Of a DNA stretch of 39,246 bases, positions 1-8,683 are shown piece by piece. The stretch spans positions 142,416 through 181,661 of the forward strand of contig NZ_AYSJ01000013.1 in the NCBI RefSeq assembly GCF_000517265.1, written 5' to 3'. The notes under the pieces were generated by a model. It did not search any database and was not told the origin of the DNA. It was given only the letters and a program-made list of their open reading frames with translations. How positions within the stretch are numbered: the stretch's first letter is position 1; every line of letters starts with the position of its first letter. Made by a program: the position numbers and the translations under genes. The stretch is from Photorhabdus khanii NC19. GTDB taxonomy: Bacteria; Pseudomonadota; Gammaproteobacteria; Enterobacterales; Enterobacteriaceae.

Positions 1-1956
1 GACACGAGCAATAGCGGCGGCAACGGCAGCTTTGCGTGGATCTGATTCTTCTGCTGGTGGTGCTTCTTCCTGAGTTTCAGCTACTTGCTGTATCTGAGCC
101 TTTTTAGCTTTAACTCGGGCAATGGCAGCCGCGACTGCATCTTTACGCGGATCTTGCTTTTCATCAGCGGTAGATTCTGGTTCTATTGTTTCCAGTGACG
201 GTGTCACTTCCTGACTTTGGGCAGTTTTCTTTGCTTTAGCTCTGGCAATCGCGGCTGCCAATGCGGTTTTGCGAGGATCTTCTGAACCTGTTGGTTCAGG
301 TGTAACAGTATTGATATTTTCAGTAGCCTGTTTTTCTGCCTGACGAGTACGAAGCTGCTCTTTTCTTGCCTGACGAGCGGCGATGACTGCTGAATTGTCT
401 GGTGCTTGTCCCGGTTCTATAGAAACAATTTTGCCAGCGTCAGCCTGTTTTTCCTTCACACGGGAGAGCGCGGCTTGCACAGCATTTTTATCTGTATTAT
501 CGATCTGGACAGCGGCTTTTTTATGTCGTTCCTCGCGAGCCAGTTTCTCCCGTTCCATACGAGCTTGTTTAGCTTCGAAACGAATTTTGGCTTCCGCTGA
601 ACGGAGGTTTTCCTGATCCAACGCCTGAATTTCAGCTTTCTCCTGGCGGTAATATTGCACCAGAGGAATATTACTCGGGCAGACATAAGCACAGGCACCA
701 CATTCAATACAATCGAACAGGTTGTGATCTCTGGCTTTCTCATGCTCTTGTCCACGGCTGAACCAATAGAGCTGTTGCGGCAATAAATTGGCAGGGCAGG
801 CTTCCACACATAATCCACAACGGATACAAGCCTCTTCCGCTGTATTTGAGTCCATTTCCTGATGTAATGGTGCCAGAATGCAGTTACTGATTTTAACCAC
901 AGGGACATTTAAGTCAGGTAAAGTGAATCCCATGAGAGGACCACCCATAATCACCATCTGTTCTGATTGTGGTTCAAAACCGGCTAATTGGAGAAGAAAT
1001 TGTACCGGTGTACCGAGTCGCGTCCAGAAGTTCCCCGGTGAAGCGACTGCTTCGCCGGTAAGGGTGACGACACGTTCAATCAAAGGTTCGCCATCAATAA
1101 TGGCACGTTTGATCGCAACCACAGTCCCGACGTTTTGCATCAGAACACCGATAGCAGAGGAGCGGCCGCCGGAAGGCACTTCTTTACCGGTCAAAATCTT
1201 GGTCAGCTGTTTCGCGCCACCGGAAGGGTATTTGGTCGGAATAACCCGGACGATGATAGATTTATCGCCGTTTAGAGCGGTTTTCAGTGCTTTTATTGCT
1301 TCTGGTTTATTATCTTCGATACCAATCAGGATCTGTTCCGGTTTAAGCAGATGTTCCAGAATACGAATGCCTTCAATGAGTTCGTCCGCATGTTCCTGCA
1401 TCAGGCGGTCATCAGCGGTAATATAAGGTTCACATTCTGCGGCATTGATGATCAACGTCTTAATACCATGCCGGCCACTTTGCAGTTTGGAGGCAGTAGG
1501 AAAGCCAGCGCCACCTAAACCGGCGATACCTGCCTGATGGATGCGGTTAAGCATCGTGTCTGCATCAAGTGATTGATAATCAGGTGCCTGAACGCGTTCA
1601 CACCATTGATCTGTACCATCAGGGAGCAAACGGACACACAACTCTTTCAACCCGGATGGGTGCGCTGTTATGCACGGTTCAATGGCAATGATAGTGCCGG
1701 AAGTTGATGCGTGAACCGGTACGGTACGGCCAGTGCCAAACGTCAGAGGCTGGCCTTTAAGCACTTTATCACCGGCTTTAACCAGCAATTCGCCTTCGGT
1801 ACCCAAATGTTGTTGCAACGGGATGATTAGCTCTTCCGGCAGTGGCGCAATGCGCAATGGTGTTTGGCTGGATTGCAGCTTCATTTCAGGTGGGTGAATA
1901 CCACCTTTAAAATCCCAGATTTTGTTTTTGTTGAGTAAATTGAACAAATTAAGCAT
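1..1956 (-). CDS. rsxC: Electron transport complex subunit RsxC/RnfC (3' end outside window)
   Basis: Membrane-associated, NADH-binding Rnf/Rsx subunit that passes electrons from NADH towards RsxB; in enterics the complex keeps SoxR reduced. The frame is open from the ATG at 1956 to position 1, so 652 codons are visible and the C-terminus is missing. The N-terminus begins [19 protein letters not shown], as in enteric RsxC, followed by the glycine-rich [10 protein letters not shown] segment and an [13 protein letters not shown] motif. Two ferredoxin-type clusters, [12 protein letters not shown] (about residue 375) and [12 protein letters not shown] (about residue 414), bind [4Fe-4S]. After about residue 440 the protein becomes a charged Lys/Glu/Ala-rich tail with repeated [16 protein letters not shown] units. 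The start overlaps the end of rsxB by 8 bp, so translation is probably coupled. Confidence 0.95.
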   Translation of the reverse strand, partial: MLNLFNLLNKNKIWDFKGGIHPPEMKLQSSQTPLRIAPLPEELIIPLQQHLGTEGELLVKAGDKVLKGQPLTFGTGRTVPVHASTSGTIIAIEPCITAHPSGLKELCVRLLPDGTDQWCERVQAPDYQSLDADTMLNRIHQAGIAGLGGAGFPTASKLQSGRHGIKTLIINAAECEPYITADDRLMQEHADELIEGIRILEHLLKPEQILIGIEDNKPEAIKALKTALNGDKSIIVRVIPTKYPSGGAKQLTKILTGKEVPSGGRSSAIGVLMQNVGTVVAIKRAIIDGEPLIERVVTLTGEAVASPGNFWTRLGTPVQFLLQLAGFEPQSEQMVIMGGPLMGFTLPDLNVPVVKISNCILAPLHQEMDSNTAEEACIRCGLCVEACPANLLPQQLYWFSRGQEHEKARDHNLFDCIECGACAYVCPSNIPLVQYYRQEKAEIQALDQENLRSAEAKIRFEAKQARMEREKLAREERHKKAAVQIDNTDKNAVQAALSRVKEKQADAGKIVSIEPGQAPDNSAVIAARQARKEQLRTRQAEKQATENINTVTPEPTGSEDPRKTALAAAIARAKAKKTAQSQEVTPSLETIEPESTADEKQDPRKDAVAAAIARVKAKKAQIQQVAETQEEAPPAEESDPRKAAVAAAIARV

Positions 1957-2581
1957 GGTGTTCAGCCTCAATGTTTTTAACCGGGATACGGTTAACGGAA
2001 GCTGCCTGGGATGGCTGAACAGTGATATTCTTTACCGGAATGGTTTTTAAATCCCACTTCCAGTTCGCAGTCGTTGTTGCCACAGGGATCATCGTAATAC
2101 AGTCTGTTGGGCAAGGAGCAACGCACAAGTCGCATCCGGTACATAAATCTTCAACAACGGTATGCATGGCGCGGGTTGCACCAACGATAGCGTCCACAGG
2201 ACATGCCTGAATACATTTAGTGCAGCCAATGCAATTTTCTTCATCAACAAATGCGACTTTGCGGACCGGGTTTTTTATGCTTTCATCACCATCCAGTGGT
2301 TGTGGATCGACCCCAAGCAGCTCGGAGATTTTCAGCATGACTTGTTCACCACCAGGCGCACATTTGTTAATCATTTCACCATTATTCGCCACAGCTTCAG
2401 CATAAGGGCGGCAGCCAGGATAACCACATTGCCCGCACTGGCTTTGCGGTAAAATATCATCAATGTTTTCAACGATAGGATCTTCTTCCACCTGAAAACG
2501 ACGAGCAGCAAAACCCAGGATTAACCCAAAAATTAACCCTAGTGCACTTAGTGCACCAATAGCAATCCATAACGATATCAT
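1949..2581 (-). CDS. rsxB: Electron transport complex iron-sulfur subunit RsxB/RnfB
   Basis: Iron-sulfur subunit of the Rsx complex, 210 aa. An N-terminal membrane anchor ([20 protein letters not shown]) is followed by a [15 protein letters not shown] cluster motif (about residues 49-63) and two ferredoxin motifs, [12 protein letters not shown] and [12 protein letters not shown]. It overlaps rsxA by one base and rsxC by 8 bp, typical of a tightly coupled operon. The E. coli protein is about 192 residues. The excess of about 18 lies at the C-terminus, where IPVKNI occurs twice, about 18 residues apart, before the EHHA end. The core and all visible cluster cysteines are intact, so I expect a functional protein. 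Confidence 0.95.
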   Translation of the reverse strand: MISLWIAIGALSALGLIFGLILGFAARRFQVEEDPIVENIDDILPQSQCGQCGYPGCRPYAEAVANNGEMINKCAPGGEQVMLKISELLGVDPQPLDGDESIKNPVRKVAFVDEENCIGCTKCIQACPVDAIVGATRAMHTVVEDLCTGCDLCVAPCPTDCITMIPVATTTANWKWDLKTIPVKNITVQPSQAASVNRIPVKNIEAEHHA

Positions 2582-3162
2582 CAGAACTTCACCAAACCAC
2601 TAAAACCCATAAAAGCCAGGGACATTAATCCTGCGGTAATCAGGCCGATAGATGAACCTTTGAAAGGGGCGGGTACATCGGCAACGGCCAGGCGTTCACG
2701 AATAGCGGCAAACAGGACCATCACCAGAGAGAAACCGGCAGCGGCCCCGAAACCATAAATAGCGGATTGCAGAAAATCGTGTGATTGATTAATGTTCAGG
2801 AGTGCTACACCCAGTACGGCACAGTTAGTGGTAATCAACGGCAGGAAAATACCCAGTAACCGGTATAACGTCGGGCTGGTTTTACGTACAACAAGTTCTG
2901 TAAATTGCACCACAACGGCAATGACAAGAATGAAACTCAGGGTACGCAGATAGATTAAATCCAGGGGTAGCAAAATAAAGGTATTCACCAGCCATGAACA
3001 TACTGAGGCCAGTGTCATAACAAATGTGGTAGCAAAGCCCATCCCGATGGCGGTTTCCAGCTTTTTAGAGACGCCCATAAAAGGGCATAAGCCGAGAAAT
3101 TTCACCAAGACGAAATTGTTAACCAATACGGTTCCGACAAATAAAAGAAAGTAGTCAGTCAT
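2581..3162 (-). CDS. rsxA: Electron transport complex membrane subunit RsxA/RnfA
   Basis: Integral inner-membrane subunit of the Rsx/Rnf complex, 193 aa, the same length as the E. coli protein. It shows about six hydrophobic helices and the [20 protein letters not shown]-terminal signature; RnfA and RnfE share this fold with inverted topology and contribute cysteines for an intramembrane iron-sulfur centre (family knowledge). The middle contains [13 protein letters not shown], a conserved half-channel segment. It is the first gene of the rsxABC run here and sits 106 bp downstream of ydgK; a TATAAT hexamer lies about 38 bases before its start. Confidence 0.95.
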   Translation of the reverse strand: MTDYFLLFVGTVLVNNFVLVKFLGLCPFMGVSKKLETAIGMGFATTFVMTLASVCSWLVNTFILLPLDLIYLRTLSFILVIAVVVQFTELVVRKTSPTLYRLLGIFLPLITTNCAVLGVALLNINQSHDFLQSAIYGFGAAAGFSLVMVLFAAIRERLAVADVPAPFKGSSIGLITAGLMSLAFMGFSGLVKF

Positions 3163-3199
3163 TGCTGTGCCTGAAATAAAGTCGTTTACTTTTTATAAG

Positions 3200-3205
3200 A
3201 TTATA
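3200..3205 (-). promoter_or_regulatory. Possible -10 hexamer for rsxA
   Basis: On the minus strand positions 3205 to 3200 read TATAAT, about 38 bases upstream of the rsxA ATG. No good -35 hexamer lies at the usual 16-18 base spacing, so this is only a candidate. A 7-1-7 palindrome (TTGTTAT / ATAACAA, 3238-3252) lies further upstream and could be an operator or chance. Confidence 0.3.
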
Positions 3206-3268
3206 AAAATGCCCGCACCTTACTGTGGGGCAATCTATTGTTATGATAACAACCGAAGAAAATTGCGG

Positions 3269-3709
3269 TTATCGATCTTGTGTGAAAGTCATTTTGACCC
3301 GGTGAGAACGCTTAATGTAGGGAACAAAAATAGCGGCGGCTAATAGTGGCCATGCCAATGCCCGTAAAGCAATTTGATCAGGAACGGGGGAGAAGGTGAA
3401 CGTTTTCAATGCGATTAATACGGTAACAATAAGCCAGATAATAAAAATTTGCGGGAATCTTTTTGACCGGCGGAAAAGCAATTTTAATACCCACAGGGTA
3501 AAACACCACATTACCGCAGTGATAGCAACGGAAAAAAACCACATTAAAGTAAAGTGATTATTCCCGATGTTCAACGAATGGTTCTGACTGAAAAAAGTCA
3601 TGATATATAAAGCGAGCATGACACTGGCACTAAGAAAGGTCATGATCAGATAAGCAGCTGGGGCCAGAATCCAGCCATTAATTCTGTGGTAATCATTAGT
3701 TTTATACAT
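3269..3709 (-). CDS. ydgK: YdgK-like DUF2569 inner-membrane protein
   Basis: Small integral membrane protein of 146 aa. It opens with a short polar stretch and a GWILAPAAYLI segment characteristic of YdgK/DUF2569 proteins, then shows four hydrophobic helices (about residues 13-38, 52-75, 84-102 and 108-128) and a basic tail. Its function is not established. In E. coli ydgK directly precedes rsxA on the same strand, and the same arrangement is kept here, which supports the call. The start lacks a strong Shine-Dalgarno sequence. The upstream gap to the divergent ydgJ-like gene (3710-3870) does not contain the E. coli blr or cnu genes in any form I can read. Confidence 0.8.
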   Translation of the reverse strand: MYKTNDYHRINGWILAPAAYLIMTFLSASVMLALYIMTFFSQNHSLNIGNNHFTLMWFFSVAITAVMWCFTLWVLKLLFRRSKRFPQIFIIWLIVTVLIALKTFTFSPVPDQIALRALAWPLLAAAIFVPYIKRSHRVKMTFTQDR

Positions 3710-3870
3710 AAGCTATTCCCACTAAAGCTATGTGAAAAAGAAATAGTAGGCGATTCTACCTGGTTAGTGAATAGATTGATTCAGAGATAATTTGCGAAAC
3801 GGTAATCACCGATGATATTTTTTACTGATGTTGAATTGCAGCATATTAATAGTAAGTTTGAGGGCCTGTT

Positions 3871-4908
3871 ATGAGTGATCTGTTAAAGGTTGGGTTGGTG
3901 GGATATGGTTATGCCAGCAAAACCTTCCATGCACCATTAATTGCCGGGACTGCCGGTGTTAAATTGGTTGCCATTTCCAGTAGTAACGCTGAAAAAGTGA
4001 AATCAGACTGGCCAAATATTGCGGTCGTATCCCACCCTGAAGATCTTTTCAATGATCCTGAAATTGATTTGATCGTTATTCCCACGCCTAATGATACTCA
4101 TTATCCTCTGGCACAGCAGGCGCTAGCAGCCGGTAAACATGTTGTGGTGGATAAACCTTTTACTATTACGGTTGAACAGGCCGAATCTTTAAAGCAACAA
4201 GCAGAACAGGCGGGGTTATTACTTTCCGTATTTCATAACCGCCGCTGGGATTCTGGTTTTTTGACGATAAAATCTTTGATTAAAGAAAATCGATTGGGCA
4301 AATTGAGATATTTCGAATCCCATTTTGACCGTTATCGTCCTGTTGTACGTCAAAGATGGCGTGAGGCGGCAGGAGAAGGAAGCGGTATTTGGTATGATTT
4401 AGGTCCCCATTTACTTGATCAGGCGGTTCAATTGTTTGGTAAACCGCAATCCATTACCGCTGATTTGGGGATGATCCGCCCACAAGCTGAAGCGGTGGAT
4501 TATTTTCATGTATTGCTGAATTACCCGGATATCAAAGTGGTTCTTCACGCAACAACACTGGCGGCGGCTGAATCTGCGGTTTATACACTGCATGGTATGG
4601 AAGGCAGTTACGTGAAATATGGTCTTGATCCTCAGGAAGAACGATTGAAAGTCGGGGAAAGGCCGCCACATGCCGATTGGGGATATGATATCCGTGATGG
4701 AATTGTGACGTTGTCACGTGAAGATGAATTAGTGACGGAATATATCCCGACGTTGCCCGGTAATTATTCTGCTTATTATGCTGCGATCCGTGATGCAATT
4801 ACGATAGATAAACCCAATCCGGTAACGGCAAGTGAAGCCATTCAAATCATGAAATTAATTGAAGCCGGTACCGAATCAGCAAAACAACAACGAACAGTGG
4901 CAGTTTAA
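3871..4908 (+). CDS. ydgJ: Gfo/Idh/MocA-family oxidoreductase, YdgJ-like
   Basis: Predicted cytoplasmic NAD(P)-dependent dehydrogenase acting on a sugar or polyol-like substrate that cannot be read from the sequence; 345 aa. The N-terminal Rossmann fold carries a glycine-rich VGLVGYGYASKTFHAPLI motif. The family's EKP motif appears as DKPFTIT around residue 94, and the catalytic-region motif YDLGPHLLDQA lies around residue 176. A GAGG-like ribosome-binding site precedes the ATG. It faces away from ydgK, as in E. coli where ydgJ lies between add and ydgK on the opposite strand. A weak stem (4926-4933 with 4938-4945, one G-T pair) follows the stop and may slow readthrough into the next gene. 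Confidence 0.85.
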   Translation: MSDLLKVGLVGYGYASKTFHAPLIAGTAGVKLVAISSSNAEKVKSDWPNIAVVSHPEDLFNDPEIDLIVIPTPNDTHYPLAQQALAAGKHVVVDKPFTITVEQAESLKQQAEQAGLLLSVFHNRRWDSGFLTIKSLIKENRLGKLRYFESHFDRYRPVVRQRWREAAGEGSGIWYDLGPHLLDQAVQLFGKPQSITADLGMIRPQAEAVDYFHVLLNYPDIKVVLHATTLAAAESAVYTLHGMEGSYVKYGLDPQEERLKVGERPPHADWGYDIRDGIVTLSREDELVTEYIPTLPGNYSAYYAAIRDAITIDKPNPVTASEAIQIMKLIEAGTESAKQQRTVAV

Positions 4909-4973
4909 TCGTGACTTTTATTGATTAGTCCGGCTTGCCGGGCTAACTATTTGCAAAGCAAGGAAAATAACTG

Positions 4974-5951
4974 ATGACTTGGTGGCAAAAGTTAAGAATA
5001 GATCCTTTTTTGATGATATTAGTGACGGTAGTTGTTATTGCGACATTCTTGCCTTGTGAGGGGGAAATTAAAGTCTGGTTTCAACGGCTAACGACGGCGG
5101 CTATTGCTTTGCTGTTCTTTATGCATGGGGCTAAATTATCCCGCCAAGCCATTATTGCCGGTATGGGGCATTGGCGGCTTCATTTAGTGGTCTTTCTCAG
5201 TACCTTTGTCTTATTTCCCATTATAGGATTAGGGTTGAACCTGCTGGTCCCTGAGATCATGACATCGACAGTTTATTGGGGATTTCTTTACCTTTGTGCA
5301 TTACCAGCTACAGTTCAGTCAGCTATTGCTTTTACCTCTGTTGCGGGTGGTAATGTTGCTGCTGCCATTTGCAGCGCTTCGGCATCCAGTATTTTGGGGG
5401 TATTTTTATCGCCAATATTAGTTGGGTTGATGATCCATACACAAGGTGAAGACAGCGCTGATACATTGGAAGCAATAAAATCCATTGTGCTTCAATTGAT
5501 GGTTCCCTTTATTATCGGGCATCTGTCACGGCCATTGATTGCACGTTGGGTGGAGAGACATAAAAAACTGGTTAATATGACGGACCGGTCATCAATTCTT
5601 TTAGTGGTTTATGTGGCTTTCAGTGAGGCAGTGGTAGAAGGCATTTGGCACAAGATTGATGGTTATTCACTCCTGATGATTGGGGTTGTTTGCTGTATTG
5701 TGCTGGCGGTTGTGTTGGTTATTAATACTTATACTGCCCGCTGGTTGGGTTTTAATAAAGAAGACGAAATTACAATTGTTTTTTGTGGTTCGAAAAAGAG
5801 TCTGGCTAATGGTGTGCCAATGGCAAATGTTTTATTCCCGGCTGCGACGGTTGGCGTAATGTTGTTGCCATTGATGATTTTTCATCAAATTCAGTTGATG
5901 GTGTGTGCGGTGTTAGCGCAACGTTATGCGCGGAGGTTAAGGCGGAAATAG
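4974..5951 (+). CDS. YfeH-like bile acid:sodium symporter family (SLC10-type) transporter
   Basis: Polytopic inner-membrane protein of 325 aa with about nine to ten hydrophobic helices. It begins with the WWQKLRIDPFLMIL stretch typical of the YfeH/SLC10A7-like branch. Conserved features include LFFMHGAKLSRQAI, LCALPATVQSAIAFTSVAGGN and CGSKKSLANGVPMAN, the crossover-region motifs of the sodium/bile acid symporter fold. The physiological substrate is unknown. It lies 65 bp after the ydgJ-like gene with its own AAGGA ribosome-binding site, so the two may be cotranscribed. In E. coli yfeH is not at this locus, so its presence here is lineage-specific. Confidence 0.85.
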   Translation: MTWWQKLRIDPFLMILVTVVVIATFLPCEGEIKVWFQRLTTAAIALLFFMHGAKLSRQAIIAGMGHWRLHLVVFLSTFVLFPIIGLGLNLLVPEIMTSTVYWGFLYLCALPATVQSAIAFTSVAGGNVAAAICSASASSILGVFLSPILVGLMIHTQGEDSADTLEAIKSIVLQLMVPFIIGHLSRPLIARWVERHKKLVNMTDRSSILLVVYVAFSEAVVEGIWHKIDGYSLLMIGVVCCIVLAVVLVINTYTARWLGFNKEDEITIVFCGSKKSLANGVPMANVLFPAATVGVMLLPLMIFHQIQLMVCAVLAQRYARRLRRK

Positions 5952-6183
5952 ATATGTAATATTGGGCTGTGGAGCTTAAATTATAAGTTTCTGTTTAAAT
6001 TTCTCCATTAGTCCAATGAATGTAATTTTACATTTTAGATACTTTTCTTAATTTGAACACATCCATAGCCTTAGGGCTGCCCTTCGCATACTCCCGCCAT
6101 CTTTTATTGTCACCAAAAATTTATATGGCACTCAACCGCCGCCCTCAATGGGCTGAAACGAACAGTTGTTTCATCTGTTGCAG

Positions 6184-6210
6184 ATCAGCAGCTTTGTATC
6201 AGCTGCTGAT
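6184..6210. terminator. Palindrome between convergent genes, possible terminator
   Basis: ATCAGCAGCT (6184-6193) pairs perfectly with AGCTGCTGAT (6201-6210) across a 7-base loop. It lies between the end of the YfeH-like gene and the end of the convergent protease gene. On the plus strand a T-rich stretch (TTTAGATGGTTTTTTCC) follows, so termination of plus-strand transcription is more plausible than minus. The rest of the 5952-6227 gap holds no readable gene. Confidence 0.45.
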
Positions 6211-6227
6211 TTAGATGGTTTTTTCCC

Positions 6228-6806
6228 TTATTGAAAGGGTGGAGGCATTGAGTAGAAAACTTCTGCAAGAAAAATCCCCATTTTTTGTAATTGCTCAGGA
6301 GTGAAGAACTGAACCTCATCTAGATTAGGGTCGGCTATAAGCCATTTGCCATCCTCTTGATATCCAAAGATTGTTACTACATGCTTACCAATTACTCTCG
6401 TAGAATCTGTTGGGTAAAAATTAAAGCCAACAATTGGCGGAGTGTTTCTATCCACCGCATCTAATACAGGACCAGTTGCAATATATCGGAATTTTTCCCT
6501 AAATATAAAGGTATGGCTCATTGCTACTGCTGGATTCCCTGTACGATTATGGATTGAGTTATCCTCAAGAGAATAGCAAGAACTATTATTATAGCTGTTG
6601 CTAACACATTGATCGTACAGCTCGCACTGCTTCCAATAGATTTTATCCTTTAGTCCCATAGTGGTCGTGTAATAGTTAGTTACAGCGGCTGTAGTTGCTA
6701 TCCAACACCAGTTGCTTTTCTGCTGTTTTTGAAAGGATTCCCGGAACCCAGGAATTTCATAGGTTCTTGGATAACTCTGGGGAAAAGCAAGATGATTTGT
6801 GGTCAT
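6228..6806 (-). CDS. Papain-like cysteine protease (AvrRpt2/C70-like)
   Basis: A 192-aa protein with the layout of a papain-like peptidase. A glutamine-rich lead-in and SNWCWIATTAAVTNYY place a candidate nucleophile at Cys34, with Gln28 exactly six residues before it, the spacing of the papain oxyanion-hole glutamine. A candidate histidine is His142 in GKHVVTIFGY, and Asp159 in WLIADP fits the third triad position. The NWCWxA pattern resembles the C70/AvrRpt2 class of bacterial effector proteases. No signal peptide or membrane segment is visible, so export would need another route. AGGAG stands ten bases before the ATG. It is the third gene of a minus-strand run behind two PixA-family genes. 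Proteolytic activity is inferred; the substrate is unknown. Confidence 0.65.
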   Translation of the reverse strand: MTTNHLAFPQSYPRTYEIPGFRESFQKQQKSNWCWIATTAAVTNYYTTTMGLKDKIYWKQCELYDQCVSNSYNNSSCYSLEDNSIHNRTGNPAVAMSHTFIFREKFRYIATGPVLDAVDRNTPPIVGFNFYPTDSTRVIGKHVVTIFGYQEDGKWLIADPNLDEVQFFTPEQLQKMGIFLAEVFYSMPPPFQ

Positions 6807-6889
6807 GTTATATCTACTCCTTTATTATTGGTGATGATTTTTACTCTTCTTAATAATTAACAGATAAATACAGTGTTATTCTAATTCTT

Positions 6890-7447
6890 TTACCCAGCTA
6901 CAGTGATGCTTGTGTTCTGGTCCCATTCGAAATAAATGGTACGAGCTTTTAGACCGCCGGTTTTTAACTTGCATTTTATCTTATATGTTGTTGCTATATT
7001 TGGGGTGGGAGCACTCTCCGCTCGACCAATCCAGAATGACCCTTCTGGATATTCTTTTGTATTGCTAATAAATTCTGGATACCCGTCAGTGCCAAATATA
7101 TTACCTGTTATTATTTGAAACCCTTCAATAGAAACAGTATCGTTTAATGTTGGATCTATTGGCATGATATAAAAACCAATATAGTCTCGTAGACGTACAA
7201 AAGTATTTGCTGCCATAGTACCCTGTGAGGTGCTACCAATGTTTGCCCTGTTATCTATGATATACACTCCTTTATTTATAATACCATTCCTTGCATAAGC
7301 GGATACACTGGCAGTATCTACAAAAATTCGTATGATAGTTTGTGGTTTATTCGCATTCTGATTTTCGAGCTGGATTAACTCCGGTTTTATATTCTTTTCT
7401 ATATCTTCTTGTGTGTTTTTATTATTCATTGTCTTTTTCTCGTTCAT
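6890..7447 (-). CDS. PixA/AidA inclusion-body family protein
   Basis: A 185-aa protein recognised by family pattern rather than one motif: a beta-rich domain starting TIIRIFVDT, then GVYIIDNR, a segment around VRLRDYIGFYIMPID, and ending YFEWDQNTSITVAG, matching the Y-WDP-ITV ending of AidA/PixA proteins. PixA of Xenorhabdus nematophila forms cytoplasmic crystalline inclusions; AidA proteins in other genera are quorum-regulated (family knowledge). The first 30 or so residues are polar and low-complexity. The start is uncertain: the ATG at 7447 has no clear ribosome-binding site, while the ATG at 7429 follows GAGAAAAAG. It lies 15 bp after the upstream paralogue and 83 bp before the protease gene. 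Confidence 0.7.
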   Translation of the reverse strand: MNEKKTMNNKNTQEDIEKNIKPELIQLENQNANKPQTIIRIFVDTASVSAYARNGIINKGVYIIDNRANIGSTSQGTMAANTFVRLRDYIGFYIMPIDPTLNDTVSIEGFQIITGNIFGTDGYPEFISNTKEYPEGSFWIGRAESAPTPNIATTYKIKCKLKTGGLKARTIYFEWDQNTSITVAG

Positions 7448-7462
7448 TTATAGTTGCACTTA

Positions 7463-7906
7463 TCATGAATTAAGAACATGCAATGAGTGATTAAAGTCTA
7501 GAGTCATCCCATTTCCATCATTGGTGATAAGGTTAATTGATATATTATAGGTATGATTCCCTGGTTCCTCGGCCCTCCCACTGTATGCAGTTAAACTATC
7601 ATAAGCTTTTTCTGGTTGTCCGTTAAATCCCCATGCTTTACAATTACCTATTGACGTAATTTCTACAGATCCTTTTGAATTTGGGTCTACCAAGAATATT
7701 CGCCAATAAATTTTATCGTTCCTTGCTACGGTCGTTACATAACCAGGAGTTATAGGAAGTGCAGGATGGGCATTTTTTGTACCCAGCTGATTATCGATAA
7801 GGTAAATACCTTTTGTATTTAATTGTTGATCAACACGAGCAATATTTTCGTCTATATAAATGAGGATTTGAACAGTACAGTCGTCAATTGAGTTAGTTTG
7901 TCCCAT
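7463..7906 (-). CDS. Short PixA/AidA-family protein
   Basis: A 147-aa protein related to its downstream neighbour: VQILIYIDENIARVDQ, then GIYLIDNQ, and YWRIFLVDPNSKGSVEITS line up with the same positions of the 185-aa paralogue (IIRIFVDT, GVYIIDNR, GFYIMPIDP). It lacks the neighbour's polar N-terminal extension, and its C-terminal beta-strands (YNISINLITNDGNGMTLDF) are shorter. It is the first gene of the minus-strand cassette and has a strong AGGAG eight bases before the ATG. The upstream region (7907-8110) is very AT-rich and should hold the promoter, but I could not pick a convincing -35/-10 pair. No secretion signal is visible. Family membership is inferred from weak but co-linear similarity. 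Confidence 0.6.
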   Translation of the reverse strand: MGQTNSIDDCTVQILIYIDENIARVDQQLNTKGIYLIDNQLGTKNAHPALPITPGYVTTVARNDKIYWRIFLVDPNSKGSVEITSIGNCKAWGFNGQPEKAYDSLTAYSGRAEEPGNHTYNISINLITNDGNGMTLDFNHSLHVLNS

Positions 7907-8121
7907 ATAAATCTCCTAAACCCAGTTTTAATGAGGAGAATTGTTGTAATAAGTATAGCTATTTTTTAAAATATATAATGTATTGCTTGAGGTTATGTGA
8001 TATATTTCACAGTTAAAGATGATTGTATAATATATATGATTGTTCGAATAATCAATGAAAATGACTTTATCTGTACTATAAAATAAATTTTTTTATTTTA
8101 AAATGACTCATTAAGTATTTC

Positions 8122-8265
8122 TTATCCCAATGTCTTACGTGGACGGTTATTCAGTGTATTTATGACGAATCTTATTTCTTGTTCTGTCACTGACGAAAAA
8201 TCGGTTCTCTTTGAAAAGTATTGGAGAATTAGTCCATTTGTGTTTCCGTCAACACCTTGTTTCCA
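8122..8265 (-). mobile_element. IS30-family transposase C-terminal remnant
   Basis: The minus strand from 8265 to the TAA at 8122-8124 encodes about 47 codons. They include [20 protein letters not shown] and, near the end, LNNRPRKTLG, the characteristic C-terminal block of IS30-family DDE transposases (W-RG-NENTNGL-RQYFPKG and LN-RPRKTLGY). The rest of the transposase and the terminal inverted repeats are not visible, and the reading frame stops soon after the TLG motif. It begins exactly where the add homology ends. It is an insertion-sequence scar, not an active element. Confidence 0.75.
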
Positions 8266-8560
8266 GCCCATTAATTTGAGTTTGACGGATTTGAACGGCA
8301 GATAAACCCGCGGCAGGTACAGCTACTTCATATTCATGGCGAATTTCGATACCTTCAACGGCTGGATCATCTGTATTAATGGAAGCAAGAATACCTTTTT
8401 CCAAGAATTGTTTCAGTGGGGGGTTCAATAAAGAATTAACAGTGCTTGTTTGAAGGTTAGATGTCAAACAAGATTCAATACCAATACGGTTTTCAACCAA
8501 ATAATCCATCAGAGCCGGATCGGTAATCGCTTTTACACCATGACCAATACGAGTTGCACC
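8249..8560 (-). pseudogene. add: Adenosine deaminase (add) internal fragment
   Basis: An open minus-strand frame closely matches the C-terminal third of enteric adenosine deaminase: [20 protein letters not shown], then [23 protein letters not shown] and QINGLE. It includes the metal/catalytic-region motifs GHG and NTDDP. A TGA immediately precedes the fragment (8561-8563), so roughly the first two-thirds of the enzyme are missing. At the other end homology breaks after QINGLE and runs into the IS30 remnant, so the last residues are lost too. In E. coli add lies next to ydgJ, so this is probably the resident gene destroyed during rearrangement. An intact copy elsewhere cannot be excluded. Confidence 0.85.
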
Positions 8561-8683
8561 TCAGAGATCAAGAGACTTGGGTAATAAGTCACCTTCTACG
8601 ACTGATAAGTACAACTGTAGTAGAGGACGAGAGTACGTGAAACAGGTGTTATAAACCCCATAATGTGACGAAAAACACCCATT

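Noticed and set aside
878-1426. Long plus-strand ORF of 182 codons
   Set aside because: It is antisense to rsxC, whose frame is continuous and carries clear family motifs.
3710-3870. blr or cnu between ydgK and ydgJ as in E. coli
   Set aside because: No frame in this gap encodes a similar peptide.
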